This document shows positions 20,479-30,305 of a stretch of 64,000 nucleotides of DNA, piece by piece. The position numbers were made by a program, and so were the translations under genes. How positions within the stretch are numbered: position 1 is the stretch's first letter; each line of letters starts with the position of its first letter. The notes under the pieces were generated by a model. That model was given only the letters and a program-made list of their open reading frames with translations, was not told the DNA's origin and searched no databases. This DNA is from Candidatus Pantoea deserta. GTDB lineage: Bacteria > Pseudomonadota > Gammaproteobacteria > Enterobacterales > Enterobacteriaceae. The stretch is from NCBI RefSeq assembly GCF_003813865.1, contig NZ_RMVG01000012.1, positions 1 to 64,000 of the forward strand. The letters run 5' to 3'.

Positions 20479-20912
20479 TTCTCGCGATTCTGTAGCTCAA
20501 GAATGTTTTTTTCCAGGCGAGCAACCAGCGTGACCATCTGATTGATCTCTTCCCGACTAATACCCGCAAGAATGTCGTCGCGCGTCGCGTCGATAACGTT
20601 CTCTACCTGTTCAATGATCGGCTCCGCCTGCTGCGTCAGCTTAATGCGCTTGGCGCGGCGATCGTTCGCGCAGGTTGAGCGGGTGATTAAGCCTTTCTCT
20701 TCCAGCTGATCCAGCGTGCGCACCAGCGACGGCTGCTCTATGCCGATCGCCTTCGCCAGCTGAATTTGCGACTGTTCCGGCGGCAGTTGATGAATATTAT
20801 GTAACGTAACCCAGTGCGTCTGCGTAAGCTCAAGCGGCTTAAGGCGCTGATCGATCAGCGCGCGCCAGATGCGCACCAGCCGAGACAAATCCGTTCCAAG
20901 GGGCGTATCCAT
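20475..20912 (-). CDS. slyA: SlyA, MarR-family transcriptional regulator
   Basis: A 145-residue winged-helix dimer that counteracts H-NS and regulates envelope and virulence genes. The recognition region [20 protein letters not shown] and wing [15 protein letters not shown] are intact. It is divergent from ydhIJK, a common SlyA target. An operator matching the SlyA consensus lies just upstream. AAGGAG ribosome site. Confidence 0.97.
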   Translation of the reverse strand: MDTPLGTDLSRLVRIWRALIDQRLKPLELTQTHWVTLHNIHQLPPEQSQIQLAKAIGIEQPSLVRTLDQLEEKGLITRSTCANDRRAKRIKLTQQAEPIIEQVENVIDATRDDILAGISREEINQMVTLVARLEKNILELQNREK

Positions 20913-20927
20913 TTCATCTCCTTATAA

Positions 20928-20939
20928 TTAGCTTGCTAG
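20928..20939. promoter_or_regulatory. SlyA operator between slyA and ydhIJK
   Basis: The minus strand reads CTAGCAAGCTAA, 11 of 12 matches to the SlyA consensus TTAGCAAGCTAA. It lies 16 bases before the slyA start and near the likely -35 region of the divergent ydhIJK promoter (candidate -10 TATTCT, 20961-20966), so one site could control both genes. Confidence 0.7.
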
Positions 20940-20992
20940 CTATCAAGCCAGATTTTACACTATTCTGCGAGTTTAAAGGACAAATTACAAAC

Positions 20993-21046
20993 CCCCAGGC
21001 GAAGCCGCAACGGTTCATCTACGCTTTTTGAGACCATTGCCTGGGG
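20993..21046 (+). repeat. Long-range inverted repeat in the ydhI leader
   Basis: CCCCAGGC (20993-21000) and GCCTGGGG (21039-21046) are exact inverted copies 38 bases apart, the second ending 7 bases before the ydhI ribosome site (21054-21059). If transcribed, they could fold the leader into a closed domain. Function unknown. Confidence 0.5.
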
Positions 21047-21066
21047 TTATATCAGGAGGATGCGAC

Positions 21067-21309
21067 TTGGCCCATGTCAGTTACCCTACCGCTCACCCTC
21101 TCACCGATCTGGTGTTTGGGGCGTCGCTGTTTTTCCCGCCGCTGTTTAAAGCGGTTTTGCTCGGCTTCTTTTTCTGGCTGATTATTCACCCGCTGCTGCG
21201 CGGCTGGATTTACTCCGGCGAGGTATGGCACCCCACGCTGCTGGATCTGTCGCTGTTTGTCCTGTGCGTCACCGTCGCGCTTTTTCTGCTGGGTCAGGGA
21301 TACGCATAA
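21067..21309 (+). CDS. ydhI: YdhI, DUF1656 small membrane protein of an efflux operon
   Basis: An 80-residue inner-membrane protein of the DUF1656 family, usually encoded with HlyD-type and FUSC-type efflux proteins (AaeX-like). Two hydrophobic helices flank the conserved [14 protein letters not shown]. The TTG at 21067 is chosen as start because a strong AGGAGG (21054-21059) lies 7 bases before it and no ATG or GTG is available in frame. It overlaps ydhJ by one base (TAATG). Confidence 0.88.
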   Translation: MAHVSYPTAHPLTDLVFGASLFFPPLFKAVLLGFFFWLIIHPLLRGWIYSGEVWHPTLLDLSLFVLCVTVALFLLGQGYA

Positions 21310-22166
21310 TGAAATTTAACGCAGTGAAATATTTTTCGACGCTGATTGTCTTTTCGGCCGCCCTGCTGGCAGGCTGGTGGATGTGGAATTATTACATGCA
21401 GTCTCCCTGGACGCGCGACGGTAAAGTACGCGCCGAGCTGGTGCAGATCACGCCACAGATCTCCGCCCGCATTCTGCGCGTCGCAGTGAAGGATAATCAG
21501 TTTGTGCATAAAGGCGACACGCTGCTGCTGCTTGATACGGTGCCCTGGCAAATCGCGCTGGATAATGCCGAAGCGCAGCTGGCTAAGGTGCAGGCCGAGC
21601 TGGCGCAAGCGCAGCATGAACTGCGGCGGCGAGCGAGCCTGCCGCGCAGCGTGATTTCCGCTGAAGATCTTGATGCCGCGCGCCTCAATGCCGAGTCGAT
21701 GGCGGCCAGCGCCAAAGCCGCCGAGGCGGCGCGCGACCGCGCGCGCTGGGATCGAGAGCAAACCACGGTGGTGGCGCCCGCCGATGGCTGGATTAGCAAT
21801 CTGACGCTGAGAGCCGGGGATTACGCGACGGCAGGCACCCCGCTTTTCGCTCTGGTGGACAGCCGTTCTTATTACGTGATGGGCTACTTTGAGGAGACCA
21901 AACTGCGCCATATTCGCCCCGGCGCGCCCGCGCACATTGTGCTCTACAGCAATGGCGCTCAGCTACAGGGCGAGGTCGAAAGCATTGGGCGCGCCATCTA
22001 CGATCAAAGCATCGACAGCGACAGCGGGCTGGTGCCGGACATCAAGCCAAATGTACCCTGGGTGCGGCTGGCGCAGCGCGTGCCGGTGCGCATTCGCTTA
22101 GCCGCCATCCCTGACGATGTGCCGCTGGTGGCGGGCACCACCTGCACCATCAGTATTGAACCCTGA
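21309..22166 (+). CDS. ydhJ: YdhJ, HlyD-family periplasmic adaptor
   Basis: A 285-residue membrane fusion protein with one N-terminal helix, a lipoyl-like half-motif ([20 protein letters not shown]), a coiled-coil hairpin (about residues 80-150, Ala/Glu/Arg-rich) and the second lipoyl half [20 protein letters not shown]. It should link YdhK to an outer-membrane channel. The ydhK start follows the stop by 7 bases. Confidence 0.94.
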   Translation: MKFNAVKYFSTLIVFSAALLAGWWMWNYYMQSPWTRDGKVRAELVQITPQISARILRVAVKDNQFVHKGDTLLLLDTVPWQIALDNAEAQLAKVQAELAQAQHELRRRASLPRSVISAEDLDAARLNAESMAASAKAAEAARDRARWDREQTTVVAPADGWISNLTLRAGDYATAGTPLFALVDSRSYYVMGYFEETKLRHIRPGAPAHIVLYSNGAQLQGEVESIGRAIYDQSIDSDSGLVPDIKPNVPWVRLAQRVPVRIRLAAIPDDVPLVAGTTCTISIEP

Positions 22167-22173
22167 GCGCCTG

Positions 22174-24174
22174 ATGAACCTGAACTGGCTGGCATGGGAT
22201 AGCCTGCCGTGGATAAAAGCAACGGCGAACCAGTGGCGCTACGCGCTGCGAAACGCTATCGCCATGTGCCTGGCGCTCAGCATCGCCTACGCGCTTGACC
22301 TGGACGAACCCTACTGGGCCATGACGTCAGCGGCGGTAATCAGCTTTCCTACCGTGGGCGGCGCGATCGGCAAAAGCCTGGGACGTATCGCAGGCAGCCT
22401 GCTGGGCGCCGCCGCCGCGCTGCTCATCGCCGGGCATACGCTTAACGATCCCTGGCTGTTTACCTTTTTTATCGCCGGCTGGCTGGCCTTTTGCACCGGC
22501 ATCGCCAACCATTACCAGAATAATGTGGCCTATGCCTTTTCGCTGGCAGGCTACACTGCGGCCATTATTGTCTTCAGCAGCGTCGATCTCACTGACGCCA
22601 CCGATCTCTGGACGCTGACACAGGCGCGGGTGTGCGAAGTGATTTCCGGCATTCTCTGCGCCGGATTTATGATGATGGTGTTGCCCAGTACATCGGACGG
22701 CGACGCGCTGATCGACTCGCTGCAAAAGATGCACGCGCGCCTGCTGGAGCATGCCGGGCTACTGCTGCAACCTGATTCCGGCGATCGGGTGCGCACCGCG
22801 CATGAAGCCGTCATCAGCCAGATCCTGACCATGAACCTGCTGCGTATCCAGGCCTTCTGGAGCCATTACCGCTTTCGTCGCCATAACAACGTGCTTAATT
22901 ATGTGCTGCATCAGCAGCTGCGCCTGACCAGCGTGCTCTCCAGCCTGCGACGTATGCTGCTCAACTGGCCAGATGCGCCTCAGCCGCTTTATGACGCCAT
23001 CAATGCCTTAATGCAGGAGCTGGCCAGCGCGCACTGTGACAAATACCGCCTGGCGCAGATTTTGCGCAGCATTACGCCCGCCGCCGACGGCGACTTTCGC
23101 CAGCGCGCCTTTTGCCAGCGCCTGCGCTATTTCTGCTGGATGTACCTCAACGTCAGCCGCTGGATCCGCCTGATCGCCCGCGCCGATGCGGATACCCGTT
23201 TTCAGCCGCCGCGCGTGCCGTCGCTGGCGCGCGAAAGCGACAGCGCCGAGGCGGGATGGAGCGCGCTGCGTACCTTTTGCGTTATCGTGCTGGGCTGCGC
23301 GTTCTGGATTAACACGCAGTGGTCTTCCGGCGCGGCGGCGCTGACGCTTACCGCTATCGCCTGCGTGCTCTACTCCTCAGCGCCCTCGCCGAGCGGCAGC
23401 GTCTCTCTGCTGCTGAAAACGCTGCTGTGGCTGTCGCTGTTCAGCTTTGTGATGAAGTTCGGCCTGATGGTGCAGATCTCTCAGCTGTGGCAGTTTTTGC
23501 TGCTGCTGTTTCCGCTATTGATTACGTTGCAGCTGTTTAAACTCCAGCAAAAGCAGCGCGCCGCGCTGTGGGGACAGTTTATTGTCTTTATGGGGTCCTT
23601 TATCGCGGTGACCAATCCGCCGAGCTGGGATTACGCCGACTTTCTCAATGACAATATCGCTAAAGTCTGCGGCGTGATGCTCGCATGGCTGGCGTTTCAG
23701 ATCCTGCGGCCCAGTTCCGATGCGCGCCGCAGTCGTCGCCATATTCGCGCGCTGCGTCTGGCTTTTCTCGATCAGCTTCGCCGCCGTCCGCGCCTCAGCG
23801 AGAGCCGCTTTGAGTCGCAGATTTATCATCGCATCAGTCTGCTGGGCAGCAGCCGCGATGAACAGGCGCGCCTCTGGCTGCTGCGCTGGGGCGTGGTGCT
23901 GTTGAACTGCTCGCATATTGTCTGGCAGCTGCGCGACTGGCAGCCCGCCTCGGCAAGGCTGGCGCAGGCGCGCGAAACCAGCCTGAAAGATTTGCAGCGT
24001 ATTATGAGCGCGCGCGGCGTGCGCCACGGCTCGCTCGATCAGTCGCTGACGGCGCTGGATGAAACCATCCGCCAGCTGGCGGCGGAGAGCAGCACAGAAG
24101 CCAACACCCTGGCCGGCATACTGTGGCGTTTACGCTGTTCGCTGGCGCAGCTAAAACAGGCGGTGCCCGATTAA
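22174..24174 (+). CDS. ydhK: YdhK, FUSC-family efflux protein
   Basis: A 666-residue inner-membrane protein of the fusaric-acid-resistance/aromatic acid efflux family (AaeB-like). It has two membrane-helix bundles (about residues 24-165 and 365-500) each followed by a cytoplasmic domain. Family hallmarks are [20 protein letters not shown] and the central [18 protein letters not shown]. It forms the ydhIJK operon, which lies opposite slyA. Substrate not known. Confidence 0.94.
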   Translation: MNLNWLAWDSLPWIKATANQWRYALRNAIAMCLALSIAYALDLDEPYWAMTSAAVISFPTVGGAIGKSLGRIAGSLLGAAAALLIAGHTLNDPWLFTFFIAGWLAFCTGIANHYQNNVAYAFSLAGYTAAIIVFSSVDLTDATDLWTLTQARVCEVISGILCAGFMMMVLPSTSDGDALIDSLQKMHARLLEHAGLLLQPDSGDRVRTAHEAVISQILTMNLLRIQAFWSHYRFRRHNNVLNYVLHQQLRLTSVLSSLRRMLLNWPDAPQPLYDAINALMQELASAHCDKYRLAQILRSITPAADGDFRQRAFCQRLRYFCWMYLNVSRWIRLIARADADTRFQPPRVPSLARESDSAEAGWSALRTFCVIVLGCAFWINTQWSSGAAALTLTAIACVLYSSAPSPSGSVSLLLKTLLWLSLFSFVMKFGLMVQISQLWQFLLLLFPLLITLQLFKLQQKQRAALWGQFIVFMGSFIAVTNPPSWDYADFLNDNIAKVCGVMLAWLAFQILRPSSDARRSRRHIRALRLAFLDQLRRRPRLSESRFESQIYHRISLLGSSRDEQARLWLLRWGVVLLNCSHIVWQLRDWQPASARLAQARETSLKDLQRIMSARGVRHGSLDQSLTALDETIRQLAAESSTEANTLAGILWRLRCSLAQLKQAVPD

Positions 24175-24642
24175 TTATTTGCAGTATTGCAGCTGCTGGC
24201 GCGCAAAATCGGCCTGGAGCTGCGTCAGGGTTTTACGCTGCTCGAATCGCGTTTTATCGTTCGGCGTCATGGGTTCAATGACCAGCGCGCGTTCCTCCGG
24301 CGAGTAGATAAAACGCCGACGGATGTCGCTGCCGGTAAAGCTTTTGCCAGTAATACTGCCGCAGACCATCGTCATGGTGGAGTGAAACACCGCAGCCTCG
24401 GCAAAGTTAGTCTCGGTAGCGCTGCGCAGCACAAACTGGCAGCCCTTCTCTTCAAGCTTTTTACGCGTCCCGCGGCTGAGCCGCTCGCGTCCTTTCGCAA
24501 TATCCTCACACTCGCCGCGTGCCGGACTGGCATCAATGGTGCGCTGGAGCTGGCGTCCCGTTTCGGTCATGAGTTGGGTGTCATTGGGTTGATCGCAGCC
24601 TGTCAGCAGCAGACAAAACAGCAGCGCACCTGTTTTCTTCAT
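24175..24642 (-). CDS. Uncharacterised lipoprotein with four conserved-looking cysteines
   Basis: A 155-residue predicted lipoprotein that I do not recognise. The signal sequence MKKTGALLFCLLLTGC ends in a good lipobox (LTGC, Cys16). The mature part has four more cysteines (GECED, EKGCQF, MVCGS, QYCK) that could form two disulfides, and ends in a helical, Gln/Arg-rich tail. Asp after the lipid cysteine (CDQ) is the classical inner-membrane retention signal in E. coli. The ATG at 24642 has an AAAGGAG ribosome site. It converges on ydhK with stop codons abutting. Confidence 0.82.
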   Translation of the reverse strand: MKKTGALLFCLLLTGCDQPNDTQLMTETGRQLQRTIDASPARGECEDIAKGRERLSRGTRKKLEEKGCQFVLRSATETNFAEAAVFHSTMTMVCGSITGKSFTGSDIRRRFIYSPEERALVIEPMTPNDKTRFEQRKTLTQLQADFARQQLQYCK

Positions 24643-24741
24643 TCCTTTCTCCTTTGACCGCACCCGCTGAAAGTGCCAATAATCAGTATCATAGGCGGTA
24701 AATCATCAGGAGAATATAACCAGGAGATAAACTAAATGATA

Positions 24742-24769
24742 TTAAAACGGCTCCCGTCAGGAGCCGTTG
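24742..24769 (-). terminator. Rho-independent terminator of sodC
   Basis: AACGGCTCC / GGAGCCGTT stem of 9 bp with a 5-base loop and four T residues on the minus strand, 12 bases past the sodC stop. Confidence 0.8.
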
Positions 24770-24780
24770 AAACGCTGAGG

Positions 24781-25302
24781 TTAAATCACACCGCAGGCAT
24801 AGCGTCCGCCGCCGCCGCCCAGCGGCTGCGGATGATCGGCATGGTTATCGCCGCCGATATGCACCATTAACGCCTTGCCTTTGATGGCGTCCAGCGACTG
24901 AAGACGCGGGGCCAGCACCGGATAGGCGGCGTTGCCTTTATCATCGACATAGATCGCCGGCAAATCGCCCAGGTGGCCTTCTCCGTAAGGACCAAGATGC
25001 TTACCGGTTTTTTGCGGATCGAGATGCCCGCCTGCTGCCCCGGCCGCCACCGTTTTGCCTTCAGAGACGCCAGGCTCGCAGCTGCCGTTGGCGTGCACAT
25101 GAAAACCGTGAACGCCCGGCGTTAGCCCCTTGAGTTTGGGCGTAAATTGCAGGCCATACTTTGTCTGCTGAATATCAACGGTGCCGATCGCCTCTCCGAT
25201 GCCCTCGGCGCTCACTTTATGCAGCGTGACCTCTTCAGCCAGCGCATGACTGGCAATGCCGCCGCTTACCAGGAATAAACAGGCCAGAATCGATTTTTTC
25301 AT
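24781..25302 (-). CDS. sodC: Periplasmic copper/zinc superoxide dismutase
   Basis: A 173-residue secreted SOD. A signal peptide (to SHALA) precedes the beta-barrel. Copper ligands lie in VHGFHVHANGSC, the zinc loop in GGHLDPQKTGKHLGPYGEGH and the closing ligand in MVHIGGDNHADHP. The C-terminal GGGGGRYACGVI supplies the second disulfide cysteine and the active-site arginine. It protects the cell envelope from exogenous superoxide. Confidence 0.97.
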   Translation of the reverse strand: MKKSILACLFLVSGGIASHALAEEVTLHKVSAEGIGEAIGTVDIQQTKYGLQFTPKLKGLTPGVHGFHVHANGSCEPGVSEGKTVAAGAAGGHLDPQKTGKHLGPYGEGHLGDLPAIYVDDKGNAAYPVLAPRLQSLDAIKGKALMVHIGGDNHADHPQPLGGGGGRYACGVI

Positions 25303-25387
25303 TATTGCCTCTTATCTCGCTCTTTCAGGTTTGATAAGCCTGGCCGTAATTCATCGATTCTGCCCCGTTTTGACACAGTTTTACGCT

Positions 25388-26284
25388 TCAGGGCACGTCA
25401 TACCCTAGCGCCGCCTTACGAATGCGGAACCACTGCTGACGGTTTAGCTGAATGCGCAGCGCTCCTGCCGCATCGCTGATACGCGCAGGGTTTCCAGAGC
25501 CGATAATCGGCAGCGGCCGACTGGGCAGCGCCAGCACCCAGGCGTAAACGACCTGCGCCAGACTGGCGGCCCCGGTCTCACGACGCACGTTTTCCAGCTC
25601 ATCGCGCAGCGGCTGATAGTGCGGGTCGTTAAACAGCTCGCCGCCGCCAAGGCAAGACCAGGCCATCGGGCGCAGGCGCATCTGCTGACACTGATCGAGC
25701 GTGCCGTCCAGAATAACGTTTTGCTGTATCGGCGAGATCTCGACCTGGTTAGTCACCAGAGTAAAAGGCAGGCGCGACTGAAGCAGCGTAAACTGGGAGG
25801 GCGTGAAGTTCGATACGCCGAAGTGCAGCACTTTGCCGCTCTGATGCAGCGCCAGGAAGGCCTCGGCGACCTCATCGGCATTCATCAGCGGATCGGGACG
25901 ATGGATCAGCAGCAGATCGAGGCGATCGGTGGCGAAATGGCGCAGCGAGTTTTCCGCGCTCTGCACGATATGCGTTTGGTCAGTGATGTAATGGCCAATA
26001 TGGTGTTCGGGCTTTGCACGGGTGGCGATACCGCATTTGGTCACGATTTGCAGCCTGTCACGCAGGCCAGGCGACAGCTTCAGCGCCTCGCCGAAGGCGG
26101 CCTCACAGCGATAATCGCCATAGATGTCGGCGTGATCGACCGTGGTGATCCCTTCTGAGAGATGAGTTTCAATAAAGCTGACGCACTGCTGCGGCGTCAT
26201 GTTCCAGTCCATTAAACGCCAGTACCCCATAATTAATGGAGAGAAGTCTGGACCCTGTGGCGAAAGGCTTTGCGGCTGTAGCAT
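25388..26284 (-). CDS. ydhF: YdhF, aldo-keto reductase
   Basis: A 298-residue NADPH-dependent oxidoreductase of the aldo-keto reductase superfamily, the same length as E. coli YdhF. The catalytic Asp/Tyr are in TTVDHADIYGDY, the lysine in IVTKCG, and the histidine in LLLIHRPDPL. The frame is open for 297 more bases upstream, but that part is the antisense of ydhL, so the start at 26284 is used. Substrate unknown. Confidence 0.93.
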   Translation of the reverse strand: MLQPQSLSPQGPDFSPLIMGYWRLMDWNMTPQQCVSFIETHLSEGITTVDHADIYGDYRCEAAFGEALKLSPGLRDRLQIVTKCGIATRAKPEHHIGHYITDQTHIVQSAENSLRHFATDRLDLLLIHRPDPLMNADEVAEAFLALHQSGKVLHFGVSNFTPSQFTLLQSRLPFTLVTNQVEISPIQQNVILDGTLDQCQQMRLRPMAWSCLGGGELFNDPHYQPLRDELENVRRETGAASLAQVVYAWVLALPSRPLPIIGSGNPARISDAAGALRIQLNRQQWFRIRKAALGYDVP

Positions 26285-26339
26285 AGGTAATCCCTGCGAG
26301 TAGGCGTTAGACGATGTCAGGGAGTATAACGAAAAGACG

Positions 26340-26579
26340 TTAAAACAGGGATGGCTGCTGCGGATCGGGATCGGCATCCTGTTTTTGCTGGCGCAGCATA
26401 CGCAGGCGTCGCTGATGGCAGAGACGCAGCACTTCACGCTTCTGCGCATCGCTGAATGACATCCACTGAAAGCGTTCATCACGGCTGCGCAGGCAGCCGA
26501 TGCAATAGCCGCGGGTATCCACCTGACAGATGCCGCGACAGGGGCTGGGTACCGGGAAAAACTCAAGTTGCTCTGCCAC
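26340..26579 (-). CDS. ydhL: YdhL, DUF1289 protein
   Basis: A 79-residue protein with the DUF1289 cysteine motif SPCRGICQVDTRGYCIGC, which has four regularly spaced cysteines likely to bind metal. The GTG at 26579 is chosen: it has GGAG 5 bases upstream and gives the same length as the E. coli protein. Function unknown. It is followed by ydhF on the same strand. Confidence 0.9.
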   Translation of the reverse strand: MAEQLEFFPVPSPCRGICQVDTRGYCIGCLRSRDERFQWMSFSDAQKREVLRLCHQRRLRMLRQQKQDADPDPQQPSLF

Positions 26580-26703
26580 AACCACTCCAGAATGACGATT
26601 CTTTTTTAAAGATAGCGCACTCTGTACATCTTTCCCCGTTACAAACGTCTTAGATCGCGCAATCTGGCTAACAGGCTTCACAAAATGATCATATCTTTGT
26701 AAT

Positions 26704-26720
26704 GTTTAGCTTTCGTTAAG
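26704..26720 (-). promoter_or_regulatory. Weak PmrA-box-like direct repeat upstream of eptA
   Basis: On the minus strand CTTAAC, five bases, CTAAAC resembles the PmrA box (two YTTAAK hexamers five bases apart). One hexamer matches 5 of 6 and the other about 4. It lies 60 bases before the eptA start. Regulation of eptA by PmrA is known in Salmonella; the site here is tentative. Confidence 0.3.
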
Positions 26721-26780
26721 GTTTGCTTCAGCATAAATCCTTATGCTTTGCGAATCACTTACGCCCTGCTCTGGATAATC

Positions 26781-28412
26781 ATGCTGGCAAAAACGTTACG
26801 CTGTCACGAAAATGTTTTCACTCTTTGCGTTTCACTCTTTTTTGCCGTGGTGCTGAACGGGCAGTTTTTAGTTCGCGCCTGGGAGCGCATCCCCTATACG
26901 TCGCTGCATGATTATGCGTTTGCCGTTAGCCTTCCCGTAGTGCTGAGCGCCGCCTTTCTGTTGATATTTAATCTTATCGCCTGGCCTTACCTGCGCAAGC
27001 CGCTGCTGGCGCTGCTGATCTTGTCGAGCGCGGCGGCAAACTATTTTATGTTTAGCTTCGGCACGATCATCGACACCAATATGGTGCAGAACGTGTTTGA
27101 AACCGATCTTCAGGAATCCATCGCGCTGGTAAGCCGTAACGCCATTATCTGGGTCATGCTAATGGGCGTAGTGCCAACCCTTATTATGGTATCGGTGCGC
27201 GTTACGCGCCGCAGCCTGTGGCGCAACCTGGCTTACCGCGCGCTGTTCATGGCGGCGTCGCTGGGCGTTATCCTTCTGATGGCGGTGCTGTTTTATAAAG
27301 ATTACGCATCATTGATCCGCAATAACAAAGGACTGGTCAAAATGGTGACGCCCGCCAATATTGTCAGCGGCGTAGGTCACTATGTTAACGATCGCTGGCT
27401 GAAAGGCAGTCAGGCATGGGTCCATATCGGCCAGGACGCCCATAAAGGGCCAGCGATCGCCGCTGAGCAGAAAAAAACGCTGGTGGTGCTGGTGGTCGGC
27501 GAAACCGCGCGCGCGGAAAACTTTTCGCTGGGCGGCTATGCTCGCGAGACCAATCCTCAGCTTAAAAAGCAAAATGTTATCTACTATCCGCAGGCAACGT
27601 CGTGCGGCACAGAAACCGCCATCTCGGTGCCCTGTATGTTTTCAAATATGCCGCGCGCCCATTACGACGCTAATCTGGCGCATCATCAGGACGGCGTGCT
27701 GGATATTCTTGCCCGCGCAGGCATCAGCGTGCTGTGGCGCGAGAACGACGGCGGCTGCAAAGGCGCCTGCGATCGGGTGCCGCATACCGATATGACCCAA
27801 TGGAAGTTAAGCGACTATTGTCAGGATGGCTCCTGCCTGGATGACGTCTTGCTGCACCGACTGGACAACTATACGGCAGGCCTGAATAACGACGGCCTTA
27901 TTGTTCTGCATCAGATGGGCAGCCACGGTCCCGCCTATTATCGCCGCTATCCGCCGCAGTTTCGTCAGTTTACCCCAACCTGCGACAGCAATCAGATTCA
28001 GGACTGCGATCACCAGGCGCTGGTGAATACCTACGACAATTCCCTGCTGTACAGCGACGATATGATCAGCCGCACCATCGATAAGCTAAAAGGCCTTAGC
28101 AACCGTTTTAACGTGGCGCTGATCTATCTCTCCGATCATGGCGAATCGCTGGGCGAGCACGGTATGTACCTTCACGGCGCGCCTTATCTCTTTGCCCCTT
28201 CGCAGCAAACGCATATTCCGCTGCTGCTCTGGATGTCGGCGGATTACGCCCGCGCTTACGGCATCAGCGAATCCTGTTTACGCCAGCAGGCTCCTGTCGC
28301 AGAGGTCTCGCAGGACAATCTTTTCCATACGCTGCTGGGCATGTTTGATGTGCAAACCACAGAGTATCAGGCGCCGCTGGATATGATCAGAACGTGCCGC
28401 AAAACCGGTTAA
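26781..28412 (+). CDS. eptA: Phosphoethanolamine transferase EptA (PmrC-like)
   Basis: Inner-membrane enzyme (543 residues from this start) that adds phosphoethanolamine to lipid A, lowering affinity for polymyxins. Five N-terminal helices precede the periplasmic alkaline-phosphatase-like domain. Key features are VVGETARAENFSLGGY (metal site), SCGTETAISVPCMF with the nucleophilic threonine, and LSDHGESLGEHGMYLHG. Six or more cysteines match the family disulfides. The frame opens at a TTG at 26748, but ATG 26781 is the first good start before the first helix. Confidence 0.94.
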   Translation: MLAKTLRCHENVFTLCVSLFFAVVLNGQFLVRAWERIPYTSLHDYAFAVSLPVVLSAAFLLIFNLIAWPYLRKPLLALLILSSAAANYFMFSFGTIIDTNMVQNVFETDLQESIALVSRNAIIWVMLMGVVPTLIMVSVRVTRRSLWRNLAYRALFMAASLGVILLMAVLFYKDYASLIRNNKGLVKMVTPANIVSGVGHYVNDRWLKGSQAWVHIGQDAHKGPAIAAEQKKTLVVLVVGETARAENFSLGGYARETNPQLKKQNVIYYPQATSCGTETAISVPCMFSNMPRAHYDANLAHHQDGVLDILARAGISVLWRENDGGCKGACDRVPHTDMTQWKLSDYCQDGSCLDDVLLHRLDNYTAGLNNDGLIVLHQMGSHGPAYYRRYPPQFRQFTPTCDSNQIQDCDHQALVNTYDNSLLYSDDMISRTIDKLKGLSNRFNVALIYLSDHGESLGEHGMYLHGAPYLFAPSQQTHIPLLLWMSADYARAYGISESCLRQQAPVAEVSQDNLFHTLLGMFDVQTTEYQAPLDMIRTCRKTG

Positions 28413-28421
28413 CGTTTGCAT

Positions 28422-28437
28422 TCGACCAGTCGGTCTA
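28422..28437 (+). promoter_or_regulatory. NemR operator
   Basis: TCGACCAGTCGGTCTA matches the NemR box TAGACCNNNNGGTCTA at all but one fixed position and lies 14 bases before the nemR start codon. A second GACCGGTCTA element occurs at 29073-29082 between nemR and nemA and may be a partial site. Confidence 0.75.
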
Positions 28438-28451
28438 CTACCTTAACCGCC

Positions 28452-29048
28452 ATGAACAAAACGCTACAACGCAATGAAACCCGCGAACATCTGCTTGCCA
28501 CCGGCGAGCAGCTTTGCCTGCAACGCGGCTTCACCGGAATGGGCCTGAGCGAACTGCTGGCGCAGGCGGACGTGCCTAAAGGCTCGTTCTACTACTATTT
28601 CCGCTCGAAAGAGGCGTTTGGCGTGGCGTTGCTTGAGCGCTATTTTGCGCAGCATTATCAGCAGGTCAGTGCGCAGCTGCTGCACGGCGAAGGGACGGCG
28701 CGGCAGCGTCTTTTGGCGCACTTCCGCTCGGCGGAACGCCTTTTTAGCGAGCAAGGCCATATTGTCGGCTGCCTCGCGGTGAAGCTTTCTGCCGAAGTGT
28801 GCGACCTGTCTGAGCCCATGCGCGATGCGCTTCAGCACGGCGCGAGCCGCGTGATTGCCGCCTATGCGCTGACGCTGGAGACGGCCCGGCAGGAGGAAAA
28901 GCTGTCGCTGCCTTTTGCACCGCAGGAGATGGCGAAAGTCATCTATATTTTATGGCTGGGCGCCAGCCTGCAAAGTAAGATTTCCCGTGAACCGCAGCCG
29001 CTGCGCCTGGCATTAACCACGATCGAACAGTGGCTTCATCTCCACTGA
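28452..29048 (+). CDS. nemR: NemR, TetR-family electrophile/hypochlorite sensor
   Basis: A 198-residue TetR-family repressor of nemA and gloA, inactivated by modification of cysteines. The HTH is complete (TGMGLSELLAQADVPKGSFY). The redox-sensing region retains a cysteine in IVGCLAVKLSAEVCDLSEPM. The ATG at 28452 matches the E. coli N-terminus; an upstream extension of 12 codons would cover the operator. The nemR-nemA-gloA order matches E. coli. Confidence 0.95.
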   Translation: MNKTLQRNETREHLLATGEQLCLQRGFTGMGLSELLAQADVPKGSFYYYFRSKEAFGVALLERYFAQHYQQVSAQLLHGEGTARQRLLAHFRSAERLFSEQGHIVGCLAVKLSAEVCDLSEPMRDALQHGASRVIAAYALTLETARQEEKLSLPFAPQEMAKVIYILWLGASLQSKISREPQPLRLALTTIEQWLHLH

Positions 29049-29096
29049 TTTTTAAAAACGCATTTTATAGCCGACCGGTCTACTACAGGAGTTGTT

Positions 29097-30194
29097 ATGG
29101 CGAGTACCCAGCTGTTTAGCCCGCTTAAAGTAGGTGCGATTACCGTACCTAACCGCGTATTTATGGCGCCTCTGACGCGCCTGCGCAGCATCGAACCCGG
29201 CGACATCCCAACCCCGCTAATGGGCGAATATTATCGCCAGCGCGCCAGCGCCGGCCTGATTATCACCGAGGCAACGCAGGTCTCGTTCCAGGCGAAAGGC
29301 TATGCCGGCGCGCCGGGATTACATACCCAGCAGCAGATTGCCGCCTGGAAAGAGATTAACGCAGGCATTCACGAAGCGGGCGGTCATAGCGCCGTTCAGC
29401 TGTGGCATACCGGACGCATTTCACACCGCAGCGTCCAGCCGGACGGCCAGCCGCCGGTTGCGCCTTCCGCCCTTCCCGCTGGCACACGCACGTCGCTGCG
29501 CGCCGAAGATGGCAGCGTCTATCGTGAAGAGACGTCAACGCCGCGCGAGCTTAGCGTCGCGGAGATTCATCAGATCGTAGCGGACTTTGGCCAGGCGGCC
29601 GCCAACGCGCACGAAGCCGATTTCGATCTGCTGGAGCTGCATTCGGCGCACGGCTATCTGATGCATCAGTTCCTTGCGCCGGGTTCTAATCAGCGCACCG
29701 ACGAGTACGGCGGCAGCATCGAGAAGCGCGGCCGCTTCGCGCTGGAAGTGGTGGACGCCGCTATTGCCAACTGGTCCGCCGACCGTATCGGCATTCGCGT
29801 TTCACCGATTGGCAGCTTCCAGAATCTGGACAACGGTCCCGATGAGGAAAAGGCGGCGCTGTGGTATATCGGCGAGCTGGCGAAGCGCAACATCGCCTAC
29901 CTGCACCTTTCCGAGCCTGACTGGGCGGGCGGCAAGCCTTACAGCGACGCCTTCCGGGAAAAAGTGCGCAGCCTGTTTCCTGGCGTCATCATCGGCGCGG
30001 GCGCCTACAGCGTTGAAAAAGCGGATGACCTGATTGCGCGCGGACTCATCGACGCCGTGGCTTTTGGCCGTGACTTTATCGCCAACCCGGATCTGGTGGC
30101 GCGTCTGCAACAGGACGCCCCGCTTAATCCGCAGCGCCCGGAGAGCTTCTACGGCGGCGGCGCGGAAGGCTACACCGACTACCCCACGCTCTGA
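29097..30194 (+). CDS. nemA: N-ethylmaleimide reductase NemA (Old Yellow Enzyme family)
   Basis: A 365-residue FMN-dependent reductase of maleimides, quinones and nitro compounds. Hallmarks are [20 protein letters not shown], the His-x-x-His-like [19 protein letters not shown] substrate site and [12 protein letters not shown]. Good ribosome site (AGGAG). Encoded just after its repressor nemR. Confidence 0.97.
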   Translation: MASTQLFSPLKVGAITVPNRVFMAPLTRLRSIEPGDIPTPLMGEYYRQRASAGLIITEATQVSFQAKGYAGAPGLHTQQQIAAWKEINAGIHEAGGHSAVQLWHTGRISHRSVQPDGQPPVAPSALPAGTRTSLRAEDGSVYREETSTPRELSVAEIHQIVADFGQAAANAHEADFDLLELHSAHGYLMHQFLAPGSNQRTDEYGGSIEKRGRFALEVVDAAIANWSADRIGIRVSPIGSFQNLDNGPDEEKAALWYIGELAKRNIAYLHLSEPDWAGGKPYSDAFREKVRSLFPGVIIGAGAYSVEKADDLIARGLIDAVAFGRDFIANPDLVARLQQDAPLNPQRPESFYGGGAEGYTDYPTL

Positions 30195-30200
30195 ACACCA

Positions 30201-30238
30201 CGCTGGCGCGACGGCGGTTACGCCAGCGGCCGTTTTTT
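30201..30238 (+). terminator. Terminator after nemA
   Basis: CGCTGGCG and CGCCAGCG pair over a 12-base loop; six T residues follow at 30233-30238. It may be leaky, since gloA is co-regulated with nemA in E. coli. Confidence 0.7.
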
Positions 30239-30305
30239 GCTATTTTCATCGCTATACTTAGCGTGTGCGTCATCAAAAGATGGCGATTTAATAAAAGAGG
30301 ATGTT

